From NCBI RefSeq assembly GCF_022843985.1, contig NZ_JALHMP010000004.1, positions 154,269 to 218,268 of the forward strand: 64,000 nucleotides of DNA, in the 5' to 3' direction. Below, one piece after another: positions 36,309-45,262 of the stretch. The DNA comes from Phreatobacter sp. (GTDB taxonomy: Bacteria; Pseudomonadota; Alphaproteobacteria; Rhizobiales; Phreatobacteraceae). The first letter of the stretch is position 1. Every line of letters starts with the position of its first letter. A model generated the notes under the pieces. It searched no databases and was not told the DNA's origin. It was given only the letters and a program-made list of their open reading frames with translations. Position numbers and translations under genes: made by a program.

Positions 36309-36499
36309 GGCCCCACCCTCACCCTCCCCTCGCTGACGCGAGGAGAGGGGGACTATGGCGTCCCATCTGTCCTGAACCCGTGGCGCCGGGCACGAAGCTC
36401 TCCGATTGGACGGCGGGGCCAGGTGCGACCTGACTGTTGAGGTGCGAGGTCGAAGTCCCCCTCTCCTCGCGTCGGCGAGGGGAGGGTGCGGGTGGGGCC
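36309..36499. repeat. Palindromic intergenic repeat, family B copy 2
   Basis: The left arm (36309-36354) runs GGCCCCACCCTCACCCTCCC, then CGCGAGGAGAGGGGGACT. The right arm (36454-36499) is its near-complement, ending GGGAGGGTGCGGGTGGGGCC. The centre is about 99 bp. Confidence 0.85.
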
Positions 36500-36518
36500 T
36501 TGCCCGGTTCGCGCCGCC

Positions 36519-37310
36519 TCAAGCCGCTTTCGACCGCGCTTCCCGCACCATCTGCACCAGCACCTTGTGCAGGTCCTCGCCCGTCGTCACCCGCCGCGGA
36601 AAGAGCACCCGCGCCGTGCGGTCGCCGGCGATGAGATCGAAGCCCTCGGGATCGGCGCCGGACATTTTCCACGGGCCGGGATCCTGGCCCGCCAGAACCG
36701 TCGCATAGACCGAGACAGCGTCGGCATGGTCCACGTTCATGTGTTCGATGGCCCCAGCCTCGGCGGCCATCAGCCCTTCCGCATCACCCGCCTCGATCAG
36801 CAGATCCGTGCCGGCGATGTCCGCCGCTCGCGCGAAGCCGCCATTGAGATGGCCGGCCGCCACATCCAGCCGCCAGAGGCTGAAATCAGGAAAGTCGATA
36901 TAGATCTGGGCCTTCGGATTACGGGCGAGGAAACGGGCCTTGAGCCGCTTGACCTCTGCCTCGTCCTCGACCCTGGCGAAGGCGCCGAGCACGGTCAGCC
37001 GCGGATGGGCCAGCGGATCGCCCTTGCCCGTGCGGGCGAGGAGCAGCGAAGCGCGCCCGTCGGCCTTGAGGTTGGCGGTATGGCTGGAGAGGTTGGAGAT
37101 CAGGATCAGCGGCGCGCCGTCGGTATCGGTCGCCACCGTCGTCAGGGTCGTCACGGGATGGCCGGTATTGCGGTCGAGCGTGCCCAGCGCGCCGGCGCGG
37201 ATGGTCCTGAGCAGGTCCCGCGCCCATTCCAGCGGCTTGAAATCCGCCGGCTGCGGGGCGTTCTCCGGAATGTTGCCCGGCATGGCGCCGGGCTGGGGCT
37301 TGGTATCCAT
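36519..37310 (-). CDS. HugZ-like split-barrel protein with DUF2470 domain
   Basis: The 263-residue protein has an N-terminal PNPOx-like split barrel (GALGTLDRNTGHPVTTLTT, LILISNLSSHTANLKADGR, RASLLLARTGKGDPLA) and a C-terminal DUF2470 domain (AIEHMNVDHADAVSVYA). This is the architecture of HugZ-type heme oxygenases and of related FMN proteins. The heme-contacting residues are not clear enough to claim heme degradation. It is divergent from hisD. Confidence 0.87.
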   Translation of the reverse strand: MDTKPQPGAMPGNIPENAPQPADFKPLEWARDLLRTIRAGALGTLDRNTGHPVTTLTTVATDTDGAPLILISNLSSHTANLKADGRASLLLARTGKGDPLAHPRLTVLGAFARVEDEAEVKRLKARFLARNPKAQIYIDFPDFSLWRLDVAAGHLNGGFARAADIAGTDLLIEAGDAEGLMAAEAGAIEHMNVDHADAVSVYATVLAGQDPGPWKMSGADPEGFDLIAGDRTARVLFPRRVTTGEDLHKVLVQMVREARSKAA

Positions 37311-37465
37311 CGCTGTCTCCTCGGCGCCGCAGCATGACGATACCCCGGCGCGCGATCAAGGCCCGTCCGCGGCAGGACAGGCCCCGTCCGCGGCCGCTGC
37401 CCGCTGCGGGACTTGACGGGACGCGGAGCCTCGCCCATGCCTCGCAGCATCCGGAAAGGCCCATC

Positions 37466-38770
37466 ATGCCCCTGCGCCTCTCGACCAGCGCCCTCGATTT
37501 CGAAAACCGCTTCGCCGGCCTCCTCGCCATGAAACGCGAGGTGTCCGAGGAGGTGAACGACGTCGTCCGCTCCATCGGCCAGGACGTCGCCCAGCGCGGC
37601 GACACCGCCCTGATCGAATATACCGCCAAGTTCGACAAGCTGATGCTGACACCGGCGACCCTGCGCGTCACCGAGGCGCAGATCGAGGCGGCCCTGGCCG
37701 CCTCCGACCCGGTGACCCTGGACGCCCTGCGCCTCGCCGCCGACCGCATCCGCGCCTATCACGCCCGCCAGAAGCCGCAGGACGACCGCTTCGTCGATGC
37801 GCTGGGGGTCGAGCTCGGCTATCGCTGGACCGCCATCGAGGCGGTCGGGCTCTATGTCCCCGGCGGCACCGCGGCCTATCCCTCCTCGGTCCTGATGAAC
37901 GCCATTCCCGCCAAGGTCGCGGGCTGCCCGCGCGTCGTCATGGTCGTGCCGTCTCCCGGCGGCACGCTCAACCCGCTGGTTCTCGCCGCCGCCCGCCTCG
38001 CCGGCGTCGACGAGATCTACCGTGTCGGCGGCGCCCAGGCGGTTTTCGCCCTCGCCCACGGCACCGAGACCATCCGCCCTGTGGCCAAGATCATGGGCCC
38101 AGGCAACGCCTATGTCGCGGCCGCCAAGCGGCAGGTCTTCGGCAAGGTCGGCATCGACATGATCGCCGGCCCCTCCGAGGTGCTGGTCATTGCCGACGCC
38201 ACGGCCAATCCCGACTGGATCGCCGCCGACCTTCTCGCCCAGGCCGAGCACGACACCGCCGCCCAGTCGCTGCTGATCACCGACGATTCCGGCCTCGCCG
38301 ACGCCGTCGAGGCGGCGGTCGAGCGGCAGCTCGCCACACTGCCCCGCGCCGAGATCGCCGGCGCCAGCTGGCGCGACTACGGCGCCATCATCGAGGTCGC
38401 GCACATCGCCGAGGCCGTGCCGCTGGCCGACCGGCTGGCCGCCGAGCATCTCGAGATCATCACCGCCGATGCCGAGGGCCTCGCCGCGCAGATCCGTAAT
38501 GCCGGCGCCATCTTCCTCGGCGGCCATACGCCCGAGGCGATCGGCGACTATGTCGGCGGGTCGAACCATGTCCTGCCGACGGCACGCTCGGCGCGTTTTT
38601 CCTCCGGCCTCGGCGTGCTCGACTTCATGAAGCGCACCTCCTTGCTGAAATGCGGCCCGGAGCAACTGCGTGCCCTTGGGCCCGCAGCCATCGCCCTCGG
38701 CGAGGCCGAGGGGCTTGCCGCCCATGCCCGGTCCGTCTCCATCCGCCTCAATCTCGGCGGCACGGACTGA
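37466..38770 (+). CDS. hisD: Histidinol dehydrogenase
   Basis: This 434-residue Zn enzyme carries out the last two steps of histidine biosynthesis (histidinol to histidine with two NAD+). Recognisable parts are GLYVPGGTAAYPSSVLMNAIPAKVAG-type core segments, RVGGAQAVFALAHGTE, KIMGPGNAYVAAAKR, MIAGPSEVLVIAD, QAEHDTAAQSLL (Zn region) and GGSNHVLPTARSARFSSGL. The start at 37466 follows GGAAAGGCC. It leads a plus-strand group with UPF0262 and an LMW phosphatase. Confidence 0.97.
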   Translation: MPLRLSTSALDFENRFAGLLAMKREVSEEVNDVVRSIGQDVAQRGDTALIEYTAKFDKLMLTPATLRVTEAQIEAALAASDPVTLDALRLAADRIRAYHARQKPQDDRFVDALGVELGYRWTAIEAVGLYVPGGTAAYPSSVLMNAIPAKVAGCPRVVMVVPSPGGTLNPLVLAAARLAGVDEIYRVGGAQAVFALAHGTETIRPVAKIMGPGNAYVAAAKRQVFGKVGIDMIAGPSEVLVIADATANPDWIAADLLAQAEHDTAAQSLLITDDSGLADAVEAAVERQLATLPRAEIAGASWRDYGAIIEVAHIAEAVPLADRLAAEHLEIITADAEGLAAQIRNAGAIFLGGHTPEAIGDYVGGSNHVLPTARSARFSSGLGVLDFMKRTSLLKCGPEQLRALGPAAIALGEAEGLAAHARSVSIRLNLGGTD

Positions 38771-38794
38771 CCGCCCCGCCACGAAAGGACCGCC

Positions 38795-39304
38795 ATGACC
38801 GATCGCGAGCCCAGGGACCGCAACGACCCGGTGATCATGGGCCGGCGCCTGGTGGCGGTCTCCATCGACGAGGCCTCGATCGGCCGTTCCTCCGCCGACA
38901 TCGAGCACGAGCGTGCGGTCGCCATCTACGATCTCATCGAGGAGAACAGCTTCTGTCCGGTCGGTGTCGAGACCGGGCCCTTCACGCTCCACATCTCGCT
39001 CGCCGAGGGCAAACTCGTCCTCGACGTCAAGCACCAGGACGGCCGGCAGGTGGTGACCCATATCCTGTCGCTGACGCCGTTCCGGCGGATCGTGAAGGAC
39101 TATTTCATGATCTGCGACAGCTATTACGATGCCATCCGCACCGCCACGCCCGCCCAGATCGAGACCATCGACATGGCCCGCCGCGGCCTCCACAACGAGG
39201 GCTCGGAGATCCTGCGCGAGCGGCTGAAGGAGAAGCTCGACTTCGATTTCGACACGGCGCGGCGGCTGTTCACGCTCGTCTCGGTCCTGCACTGGAAGGG
39301 CTGA
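38795..39304 (+). CDS. UPF0262 family protein
   Basis: The 169-residue protein matches UPF0262, an alphaproteobacterial family of unknown function: [57 protein letters not shown] and the conserved end VSVLHWKG. It is next to hisD in many Hyphomicrobiales, and a GAAAGGA ribosome-binding site precedes its ATG. The stop is one base from the next gene's GTG. Confidence 0.93.
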   Translation: MTDREPRDRNDPVIMGRRLVAVSIDEASIGRSSADIEHERAVAIYDLIEENSFCPVGVETGPFTLHISLAEGKLVLDVKHQDGRQVVTHILSLTPFRRIVKDYFMICDSYYDAIRTATPAQIETIDMARRGLHNEGSEILRERLKEKLDFDFDTARRLFTLVSVLHWKG

Positions 39305-39305
39305 G

Positions 39306-39770
39306 GTGGTTTCCGATCGGCGCAAGAACCCTCAGGCCGTGCTCTTCGCCTGCGGCATGAATCAGGTGCGCTCACCCATGGCCGCAGCGATCATGCAGTA
39401 TTTCCACGGCAACCGGGTCTTCGTCGAGAGCGCCGGCGTCCACAAGGGCGAGCACGATCCCTTCGTCGATGCCGTCATGGAGGAGATCGGGATCGACACC
39501 CGCAAGACCAAGCCCAAGACGATCGAGGAACTCGAGGAGTGGGAGGGCCTGAACTTCGACCTCGTCGTCACCCTCGCCCCCGACGCGCACCATACGGCCC
39601 TCGACCTCACGCGCACCAACGACATGGAGGTCGAGTACTGGCCGACCCCCGACCCGACCCTGGCGCAGGGGTCCCGCGAGCAGAAGCTCGATGCCTATCG
39701 CCAGGTGCGCGACATGCTGATGCAGCGAATCCGCCAGCGCTTCACCCGCTCCGCCATGGGCAACGAATAG
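39306..39770 (+). CDS. Low-molecular-weight phosphatase/arsenate-reductase-like protein
   Basis: The 154-residue protein has the LMW-PTP P-loop Cys16-X5-Arg22 (ACGMNQVRSPM), then ESAGVHKGEHDPF, and WPTPDPTLAQGS with the acid Asp near the C-terminus. It starts with GTG one base after the UPF0262 stop, so the two are translated together. In many rhizobia infA and maf follow directly; here a convergent nitronate monooxygenase gene follows after 4 bp. Confidence 0.88.
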   Translation: MVSDRRKNPQAVLFACGMNQVRSPMAAAIMQYFHGNRVFVESAGVHKGEHDPFVDAVMEEIGIDTRKTKPKTIEELEEWEGLNFDLVVTLAPDAHHTALDLTRTNDMEVEYWPTPDPTLAQGSREQKLDAYRQVRDMLMQRIRQRFTRSAMGNE

Positions 39771-39774
39771 GGTC

Positions 39775-40845
39775 TCAGCTGGCCCGCAGCCGCTCCAGCG
39801 CCTCGCTCCACAGCGTCCGCGTCAGGTCGCCGGCGCCCATCTCGCGGCCGAGGGAGGCTGCCTGCCCGGCCCAGAGCGAGGAGAAATCGGCGCTGCCCGC
39901 GGCCTCGGCTTTCGCCTTCAGCGGCAGGAGCGCGCCGCCCGCCGTCGGAAAGGCCGGCGCATCGGTGGAGAGCGGCCCCACCTCCCGCATCAGCCGGTTG
40001 ACGAGCCCGCGCGCCGGCCGCCCGGTGAACAGGTTGGTCAGGGCCGTGCCATCGTCCTTGGCCTCGCGCAGCGCCGCCCGGTGCATGGGCGTGATGGTGG
40101 CCTCCGGGGTGAAGAGATAGGCGGTGCCGATCTGCACCGCGGAGGCGCCGAGGGCGAAGGCGGCGACGATGCCGCGCGCATCGGCGATGCCGCCGGCGGC
40201 GATCACCGGCACCTCGACCGCGTCCACCACCTGCGGCAGCAGCGCGAAGAGCCCGGGCTGATTGGCCAGGTCCTCGGAGAGGAAGAGGCCGCGATGGCCC
40301 CCCGCCTCATGGCCCTGGGCGATGACGGCATCGGCCCCGTGGTCCTCCAGCCAGCGGGCCTCGTCGACCGTAGTGGCGGAGGAGATGACCCTGGCCCCGG
40401 TCGCCTTGACGCGGTCCATGAGGTCGGCAGCCGGCAGGCCGAAATGGAAGCTCACGACCTCCGGACGGAACGCCTCGACCACCGCACAGAAGGCCGCGTC
40501 GAAGGGCGTGCGGTTGGAGGCCGGGACCGGCGCGGCGGGGTCGATCCCGAGTTCGGCGTAGTAGGGCGCGAGCCGCGCCCGCCAGGCCGCTTCGCGGGCC
40601 GCATCGGCGGCCGGCGGGCGGTGGCAGAAGAAATTGAGGTTGACCGGCTTGGCCGTACGCTGGCGGATCAGCGCCAGTTCGGCGCGCATCGCGTCGATGC
40701 CGAGGAGCGCGCCCGGCAGCGAGCCGAGGCCGCCGGCTTCCGAGACCGCGACCGCCATGGCCGCGCCCTGGGCGCCGGCCATGGGCGCCTGGATGATCGG
40801 CAGGTCGATGCCGAAAAGCGTCTGGATGCGGCGGTCGAGCGGCAT
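39775..40845 (-). CDS. Nitronate monooxygenase
   Basis: The 356-residue FMN TIM-barrel enzyme oxidises alkyl nitronates such as propionate 3-nitronate. Motifs are PIIQAPMAGAQGAAMAVAVSEAG, LPGALLG, NFFCHRPP, VIAQGHEAGGHRG (catalytic His region), AAGGIADARGIVAAFALGA and VQIGTAYLFTPEA. It is monocistronic and convergent with the LMW phosphatase gene. Confidence 0.93.
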   Translation of the reverse strand: MPLDRRIQTLFGIDLPIIQAPMAGAQGAAMAVAVSEAGGLGSLPGALLGIDAMRAELALIRQRTAKPVNLNFFCHRPPAADAAREAAWRARLAPYYAELGIDPAAPVPASNRTPFDAAFCAVVEAFRPEVVSFHFGLPAADLMDRVKATGARVISSATTVDEARWLEDHGADAVIAQGHEAGGHRGLFLSEDLANQPGLFALLPQVVDAVEVPVIAAGGIADARGIVAAFALGASAVQIGTAYLFTPEATITPMHRAALREAKDDGTALTNLFTGRPARGLVNRLMREVGPLSTDAPAFPTAGGALLPLKAKAEAAGSADFSSLWAGQAASLGREMGAGDLTRTLWSEALERLRAS

Positions 40846-40994
40846 GGCGGCCCTCCATTCGGTCGGGCGCAGACAATAGCCCCCTCGCGCCGGGACGGAA
40901 GGGGGTCTGGCGTTGGAGGGCTATCCGCCGCCTGACTTCCAGGGATCTGCACGACCCGCGTGCAGGCCGCCCTGCGCCCACGGTCAGCCGCCAC

Positions 40995-42050
40995 TCACGG
41001 CCGCCAGCCGGTCTCCATCGGCACGTCGTCCTCGGGCGGCGGCGGCTTGGGCTCGGCGGCACGGGCTTCGTCGATCACCGCGAGAAGGGCGACGAGGGCC
41101 GCTTCCACGCCCTCGCCCGAGGTCGCCGACAGGGCGAGCGGTGTCCTCTTCGCCGCCCGCTTCAGCCGCGCCATCTGCTCCTTGCGCGTCTCCGGATCGA
41201 GCGCGTCGACCTTGGCCAGCGCCACGATCTCCGGTTTCTCGGCGAGGCCGTGGCCATAGGCCTCGATCTCCTTGCGCACCATCTTGTAGGCCTTGCCGGC
41301 ATGGTCGCAGGTGCCGTCGACGAGGTGCAGGAGCACCCGGCAGCGCTCGACATGGCCGAGGAAACGGTCGCCGAGCCCGACACCGTCATGGGCGCCCTCG
41401 ATGAGGCCGGGAATATCGGCGAGCACGAATTCGCGGGCCCGCGCGCGCACGACGCCGAGGCCGGGATGCAGCGTGGTGAAGGGATAGTCGGCGATCTTCG
41501 GCTTGGCCGAGGTGGTGGCGGCCAGAAACGTCGACTTGCCGGCATTGGGCATGCCGATCAGGCCGGCATCGGCGATCAGCTTCAGCCGCAGGATGACCCA
41601 GGCCTCCTTGGCCGGCTGGCCCGGATTGGCATAGCGCGGCGACTGGTTGGTGGCGCTCTTGAAATGGGCATTGCCGAAGCCGCCATTGCCGCCAGTGAGC
41701 AGCACGAAACGCTGGCCGACCGTGGTGATGTCGGCGATCAACGTCTCGCCATCCTCCTCGAAGATCTGCGTGCCGGCCGGCACTTTCAGCACCACGTCGG
41801 CGCCGCGCGCGCCCGCGCGGTTGCGGCCCATGCCGTGCATGCCGATCTTCGCCTTGAAATGCTGCTGGTAGCGGTAGTCGATCAGGGTGTTCAGACCGTC
41901 GACACATTCGACCACGACATCGCCGCCGCGGCCGCCGTCGCCGCCGTCCGGGCCACCGAACTCGATGAACTTGGCGCGATGGAACGACACGGAACCGGCA
42001 CCGCCGGCACCCGCCTTCACATAGACCTTGGCCTGATCGAGGAACTTCAT
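40995..42050 (-). CDS. obgE: GTPase Obg
   Basis: This 351-residue ribosome-assembly GTPase has a Gly-rich Obg fold (1-158: [38 protein letters not shown]), the G1 loop GMPNAGKST (166-174), the [16 protein letters not shown] switch II and NKxD-like AKVDAL. The ATG at 42050 gives the family start [11 protein letters not shown]. In most alphaproteobacteria it follows rplU-rpmA; here argE lies upstream and no ribosomal protein gene is present. Confidence 0.97.
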   Translation of the reverse strand: MKFLDQAKVYVKAGAGGAGSVSFHRAKFIEFGGPDGGDGGRGGDVVVECVDGLNTLIDYRYQQHFKAKIGMHGMGRNRAGARGADVVLKVPAGTQIFEEDGETLIADITTVGQRFVLLTGGNGGFGNAHFKSATNQSPRYANPGQPAKEAWVILRLKLIADAGLIGMPNAGKSTFLAATTSAKPKIADYPFTTLHPGLGVVRARAREFVLADIPGLIEGAHDGVGLGDRFLGHVERCRVLLHLVDGTCDHAGKAYKMVRKEIEAYGHGLAEKPEIVALAKVDALDPETRKEQMARLKRAAKRTPLALSATSGEGVEAALVALLAVIDEARAAEPKPPPPEDDVPMETGWRP

Positions 42051-42204
42051 GGACTTCCGCTCGCCGCCGGAAGGGCGGAGCGGGTCTCTACCCCATCGGG
42101 GCGGCCCCGTCCAAGAAAAACGCCCCAAATGGCCCCTGAAAAGCGCCGAGCGGCCGCATTGCTGCGACCGCCCGGTTTCTCAGGCACCACCGTTCCCCCG
42201 AATG

Positions 42205-42233
42205 GATGGAGCCCGATAAGGTATGGCTCCATC
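42205..42233 (-). terminator. Hairpin after argE, possible terminator
   Basis: A 9-bp perfect inverted repeat (GATGGAGCC and its complement) with an 11-nt loop lies about 40 bp after the argE stop. It has no U-tract, so it is either a weak terminator or a structured leader for obgE. Confidence 0.35.
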
Positions 42234-42272
42234 ATGTCGGCGGGCGCCTGCCGGCGCCTTGATGCGGATCAA

Positions 42273-43433
42273 TCAACCCCCGCTGGCATGGGCGATGAGC
42301 CGCCCCATGAAGGCGTCGGCCTTGGCGAGTTCGCCCGCCTCGACATATTCGTCGGGCTTGTGAGCCTGTTCGATGGAACCCGGCCCGACGATGGCGCTGG
42401 GGATGCCGATCTGCTGGAACAGGCCCGCTTCGGTGCCATAGGCGACCTTGGCGTGGTCGTTGCGACCGGCGAGGCGCTTGGCGAGCACGGTCACGGGCGC
42501 ATCCGCCGCGGTGTCGAGGCCCGGCACCAGCGCCAGTTCCTGGAAGGTGAAGCCGGCGCCGGCATGGATGGCCTTCATCGGCGGCTCCAGGACCTCATAG
42601 GCATAGGCCTCGATCTCCGCGACGATGGCATGCGGGTCGTCGCCGGCGACGCAGCGCAGGTCGAAATCGACGACGCATTCGCCGGCGACGATGTTGCGCA
42701 CCGTGCCGCCGCGGATGACGCCGACCGAGGTGGTCGAGCAGGGCACGGCATAGAGCGGGTCGAGATCGGTGCGCGCGGCGAGACGCTGGCCGATTTCGTT
42801 GATCTTGACGATCAGCTTGGCCGCCTCCTCGATGGCGTTGACCCCGTGCGGCCGCAGCGAGGAATGCGCCTCGAAACCCTTCACCGTGACGCGCATCGGC
42901 CGCCCGGTCTTGTGGGCGATGACGACCTGCATGTTGGTCGGCTCGCCGACGAAACAGGCCTCGGGCTTCAGCGGCCTCTCCTTCAGCACGGCGAGCAGGG
43001 TGCGCACGCCGCGGCAGCCCACCTCTTCGTCATAGGAGATGGCGAGATGGATCGGCTTCTTCAGCGGCGCCGCCGCCATGGCCGGCACGGCGGCCAGCGC
43101 CGCGGCGACGAAACCCTTCATGTCGCAGGTGCCGCGGCCGAAATAGCGCCCGTCCTTCTCCACCAGCGAGAAGGGATCGGTCGACCAGTCCTGCCCGTCC
43201 ACCGGCACCACGTCGACATGGCCGGAGAGCACGTAGCCGGCGACGTCCTGCGGGCCGATGGTGACCCAGAGATTCGCCTTCTCACCCGTCTCGTCATAGA
43301 CCCGCTCGCCGCTGATGCCGTGACCGGCGAGATAGTCCTCCACCCAGTCGAGGAGCGGCAGGTTGGAATTGCGGCTGGTCGTGTCGAAGGCGACGAGCTT
43401 GCCGAGGATGTCGACGGTGGACAGATGCGCCAT
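42273..43433 (-). CDS. argE: Acetylornithine deacetylase-like M20 peptidase
   Basis: The 386-residue Zn enzyme shows the M20/ArgE pattern: SGHVDVVPVDGQDW (Zn His), RGTCDMKGF, YDEEVGCRGV (catalytic Glu pair), FVGEPTNMQVVIAHK and KGFEAHSS. It would deacetylate N2-acetylornithine, or a related N-acyl amino acid. Its start lies 3 bp after the stop of the ThDP enzyme, so the two form an operon. That pairing hints at a substrate other than ornithine. Confidence 0.85.
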   Translation of the reverse strand: MAHLSTVDILGKLVAFDTTSRNSNLPLLDWVEDYLAGHGISGERVYDETGEKANLWVTIGPQDVAGYVLSGHVDVVPVDGQDWSTDPFSLVEKDGRYFGRGTCDMKGFVAAALAAVPAMAAAPLKKPIHLAISYDEEVGCRGVRTLLAVLKERPLKPEACFVGEPTNMQVVIAHKTGRPMRVTVKGFEAHSSLRPHGVNAIEEAAKLIVKINEIGQRLAARTDLDPLYAVPCSTTSVGVIRGGTVRNIVAGECVVDFDLRCVAGDDPHAIVAEIEAYAYEVLEPPMKAIHAGAGFTFQELALVPGLDTAADAPVTVLAKRLAGRNDHAKVAYGTEAGLFQQIGIPSAIVGPGSIEQAHKPDEYVEAGELAKADAFMGRLIAHASGG

Positions 43434-43436
43434 GGC

Positions 43437-45119
43437 TCAGGCCTTCCCCGCCTGCGCCTTGGCACGGATGGCGTCGATCGTGGTGGTCGGCGTGATGGCC
43501 TGCTGGTCGAGGAAGCAATGGATGATGGCCGGCTTGCCCGAGGCCATCGCCCGCTCGAAGGCCGGAGCGAATTCCGCCGTCTCGCGCACCGTCTCGCCAT
43601 GGCCGCCGTAGGCGCGCGCGAGCGCGGCGAAATCCGGGTTCTTCAGCGTCGTCGCCGAGATGCGGGTGGGATAGTCGCGCTCCTGATGCATGCGGATCGT
43701 GCCGTACATGCCGTTATCCACGACGATGACGATGATGGGCAGGTCATACTGGCAGGCCGTGGCGAATTCCTGCCCGTTCATCATGAAGCAGCCGTCGCCG
43801 GCGAAGGCGATGACGGTCCTGTCCGGGTGCATGCGCTTGGCGCCGACCGCGGCCGGCGTGCCATAGCCCATGGAGCCCGAGGTCGGGGCGAGCTGCGATC
43901 CGTACTTCCGGAAGCGCAGGAAGCGGTGGACCCAGGTGGCATAGTTGCCGGCGCCGTTGCAGACGATGGCATTTTCGGGAAGCCTGTCGCGCAGCCAGGC
44001 CATGACCTCGCCATACTGGAAGGCGCCGGGCAGACGGGCCGGATTGCCGGTCCAGGCGAGATAGCTCTCATGCGCCGCCTTGGCAGCGCCCGCCCAGGCG
44101 ATGACCTGCGGCGGCTGCACGCCCTCGAGCGAGGCCGCGAAGGCCGTCGGGCTCGCCTGGATCGGCAGATGCGCCTGGTAGACGCGGCCGATCTCCTCAG
44201 GCCCCGGATGCACATGGACGAAGGTCATCTGCGGCCGGGGAATGTCGATGAGCGTGTAGCTCTGCGAGGCGATCTCCGAGAGCCGGCCGCCCAGCGCGAT
44301 GAGGAGATCGCTCTCCTTGATCAGCTTCAGCATGTCCGGATTGCCGCCGAGGCCGAGATCGCCGGCATAGTTGGGGTGGCTGTGGTCGAACAGCATCTGC
44401 CGGCGGAACTGGCAGATCACCGGCAGGTCGAAGCGCTCGGCGAAGCGCGTCACCGAGGAGACCGCCTTCTCCGACCAGCGCGAGCCGCCGAGCACCAGCA
44501 CCGGCTTCTTCGCCGCCCACAAGAGCTTCTGGAATTTCGCCATGTCGGTGAGACCCGGCCAGGTCTCGGCGGCCTCCACATAGGGCGCGTCGACGACGGC
44601 GGCGCTTTCGGTCAGCATGTCCTCGGGCAGCACCAGCACAACCGGGCCGGGGCGGCCCTGCATGGCGGTGGCATAGGCGCGGGCCACCATCTCGGGGATA
44701 CGGGCGCAATCGTCGATCTCGGCGACCCATTTGCACATGCCGCCGAAGAACTGCGTGTAGTCCATCTCCTGGAAGGCGTCGCGGCCGCGCATGGTGTGGT
44801 CGATCTGGCCGACGAAGAGGATCATCGGCGTCGAATCCTGCTGGGCGATGTGCAGGCCGGGCGAGGCATTGGTGGCGCCGGGGCCGCGGGTGACCATGCA
44901 GATACCGGGGCGTCCCGTGAGCTTGCCATAGGCCTCCGCCATCATGGCGGCCCCGCCCTCCTGCCGGCAGATGGTGACGGCGGATTTCGCGTCGTGCAGC
45001 GCGTCGAGCACGGCGAGGTAGCTCTCGCCCGGCACGCAGAAGACATGGTCGCAGCCCTGGGCGACGAGCTGGTCCACCAGAATCTGGCCGCCGGTGCGGG
45101 TGACGGTTTCAGCGCGCAT
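43437..45119 (-). CDS. Acetolactate synthase-like ThDP-dependent enzyme
   Basis: The 560-residue protein has the ilvB-type three-domain layout: an N-terminal PYR domain with the catalytic Glu54 (CRQEGGAAMMAEAYGK), the central FAD/DHS domain, and a C-terminal PP domain with the ThDP motif (GDGCFMMNGQEFATAC...VVDNGMYG). True IlvB normally has a linked IlvH subunit; here there is none. It is probably a decarboxylase, ligase or oxalyl/sulfoacetaldehyde-type enzyme with an undefined substrate. It is coupled to the argE-like gene. Confidence 0.9.
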   Translation of the reverse strand: MRAETVTRTGGQILVDQLVAQGCDHVFCVPGESYLAVLDALHDAKSAVTICRQEGGAAMMAEAYGKLTGRPGICMVTRGPGATNASPGLHIAQQDSTPMILFVGQIDHTMRGRDAFQEMDYTQFFGGMCKWVAEIDDCARIPEMVARAYATAMQGRPGPVVLVLPEDMLTESAAVVDAPYVEAAETWPGLTDMAKFQKLLWAAKKPVLVLGGSRWSEKAVSSVTRFAERFDLPVICQFRRQMLFDHSHPNYAGDLGLGGNPDMLKLIKESDLLIALGGRLSEIASQSYTLIDIPRPQMTFVHVHPGPEEIGRVYQAHLPIQASPTAFAASLEGVQPPQVIAWAGAAKAAHESYLAWTGNPARLPGAFQYGEVMAWLRDRLPENAIVCNGAGNYATWVHRFLRFRKYGSQLAPTSGSMGYGTPAAVGAKRMHPDRTVIAFAGDGCFMMNGQEFATACQYDLPIIVIVVDNGMYGTIRMHQERDYPTRISATTLKNPDFAALARAYGGHGETVRETAEFAPAFERAMASGKPAIIHCFLDQQAITPTTTIDAIRAKAQAGKA

Positions 45120-45262
45120 GGATGAGGTCCTCGGATCGCGTCCGGCCGCTTTCGCCCGCAGCCTGGTTCGGCGCGGACCTTAGCGGCAGCGGCGCGGGGC
45201 GGGAAGCGCCGGAAATGCGGGAGGGGGTGGCGGGAATAGTCAGCAGCGACAATCTTCGAAGT

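Noticed and set aside
37151..39325. A 724-codon minus-strand frame
   Set aside because: It is antisense to hisD and UPF0262, both well supported.
41250..45125. A 1291-codon open frame on the plus strand
   Set aside because: It lies antisense to obgE, argE and the ThDP enzyme, which carry clear family motifs. The translation is Gly/Arg/Asp/His-rich with no motif; long antisense frames are expected at this GC content.
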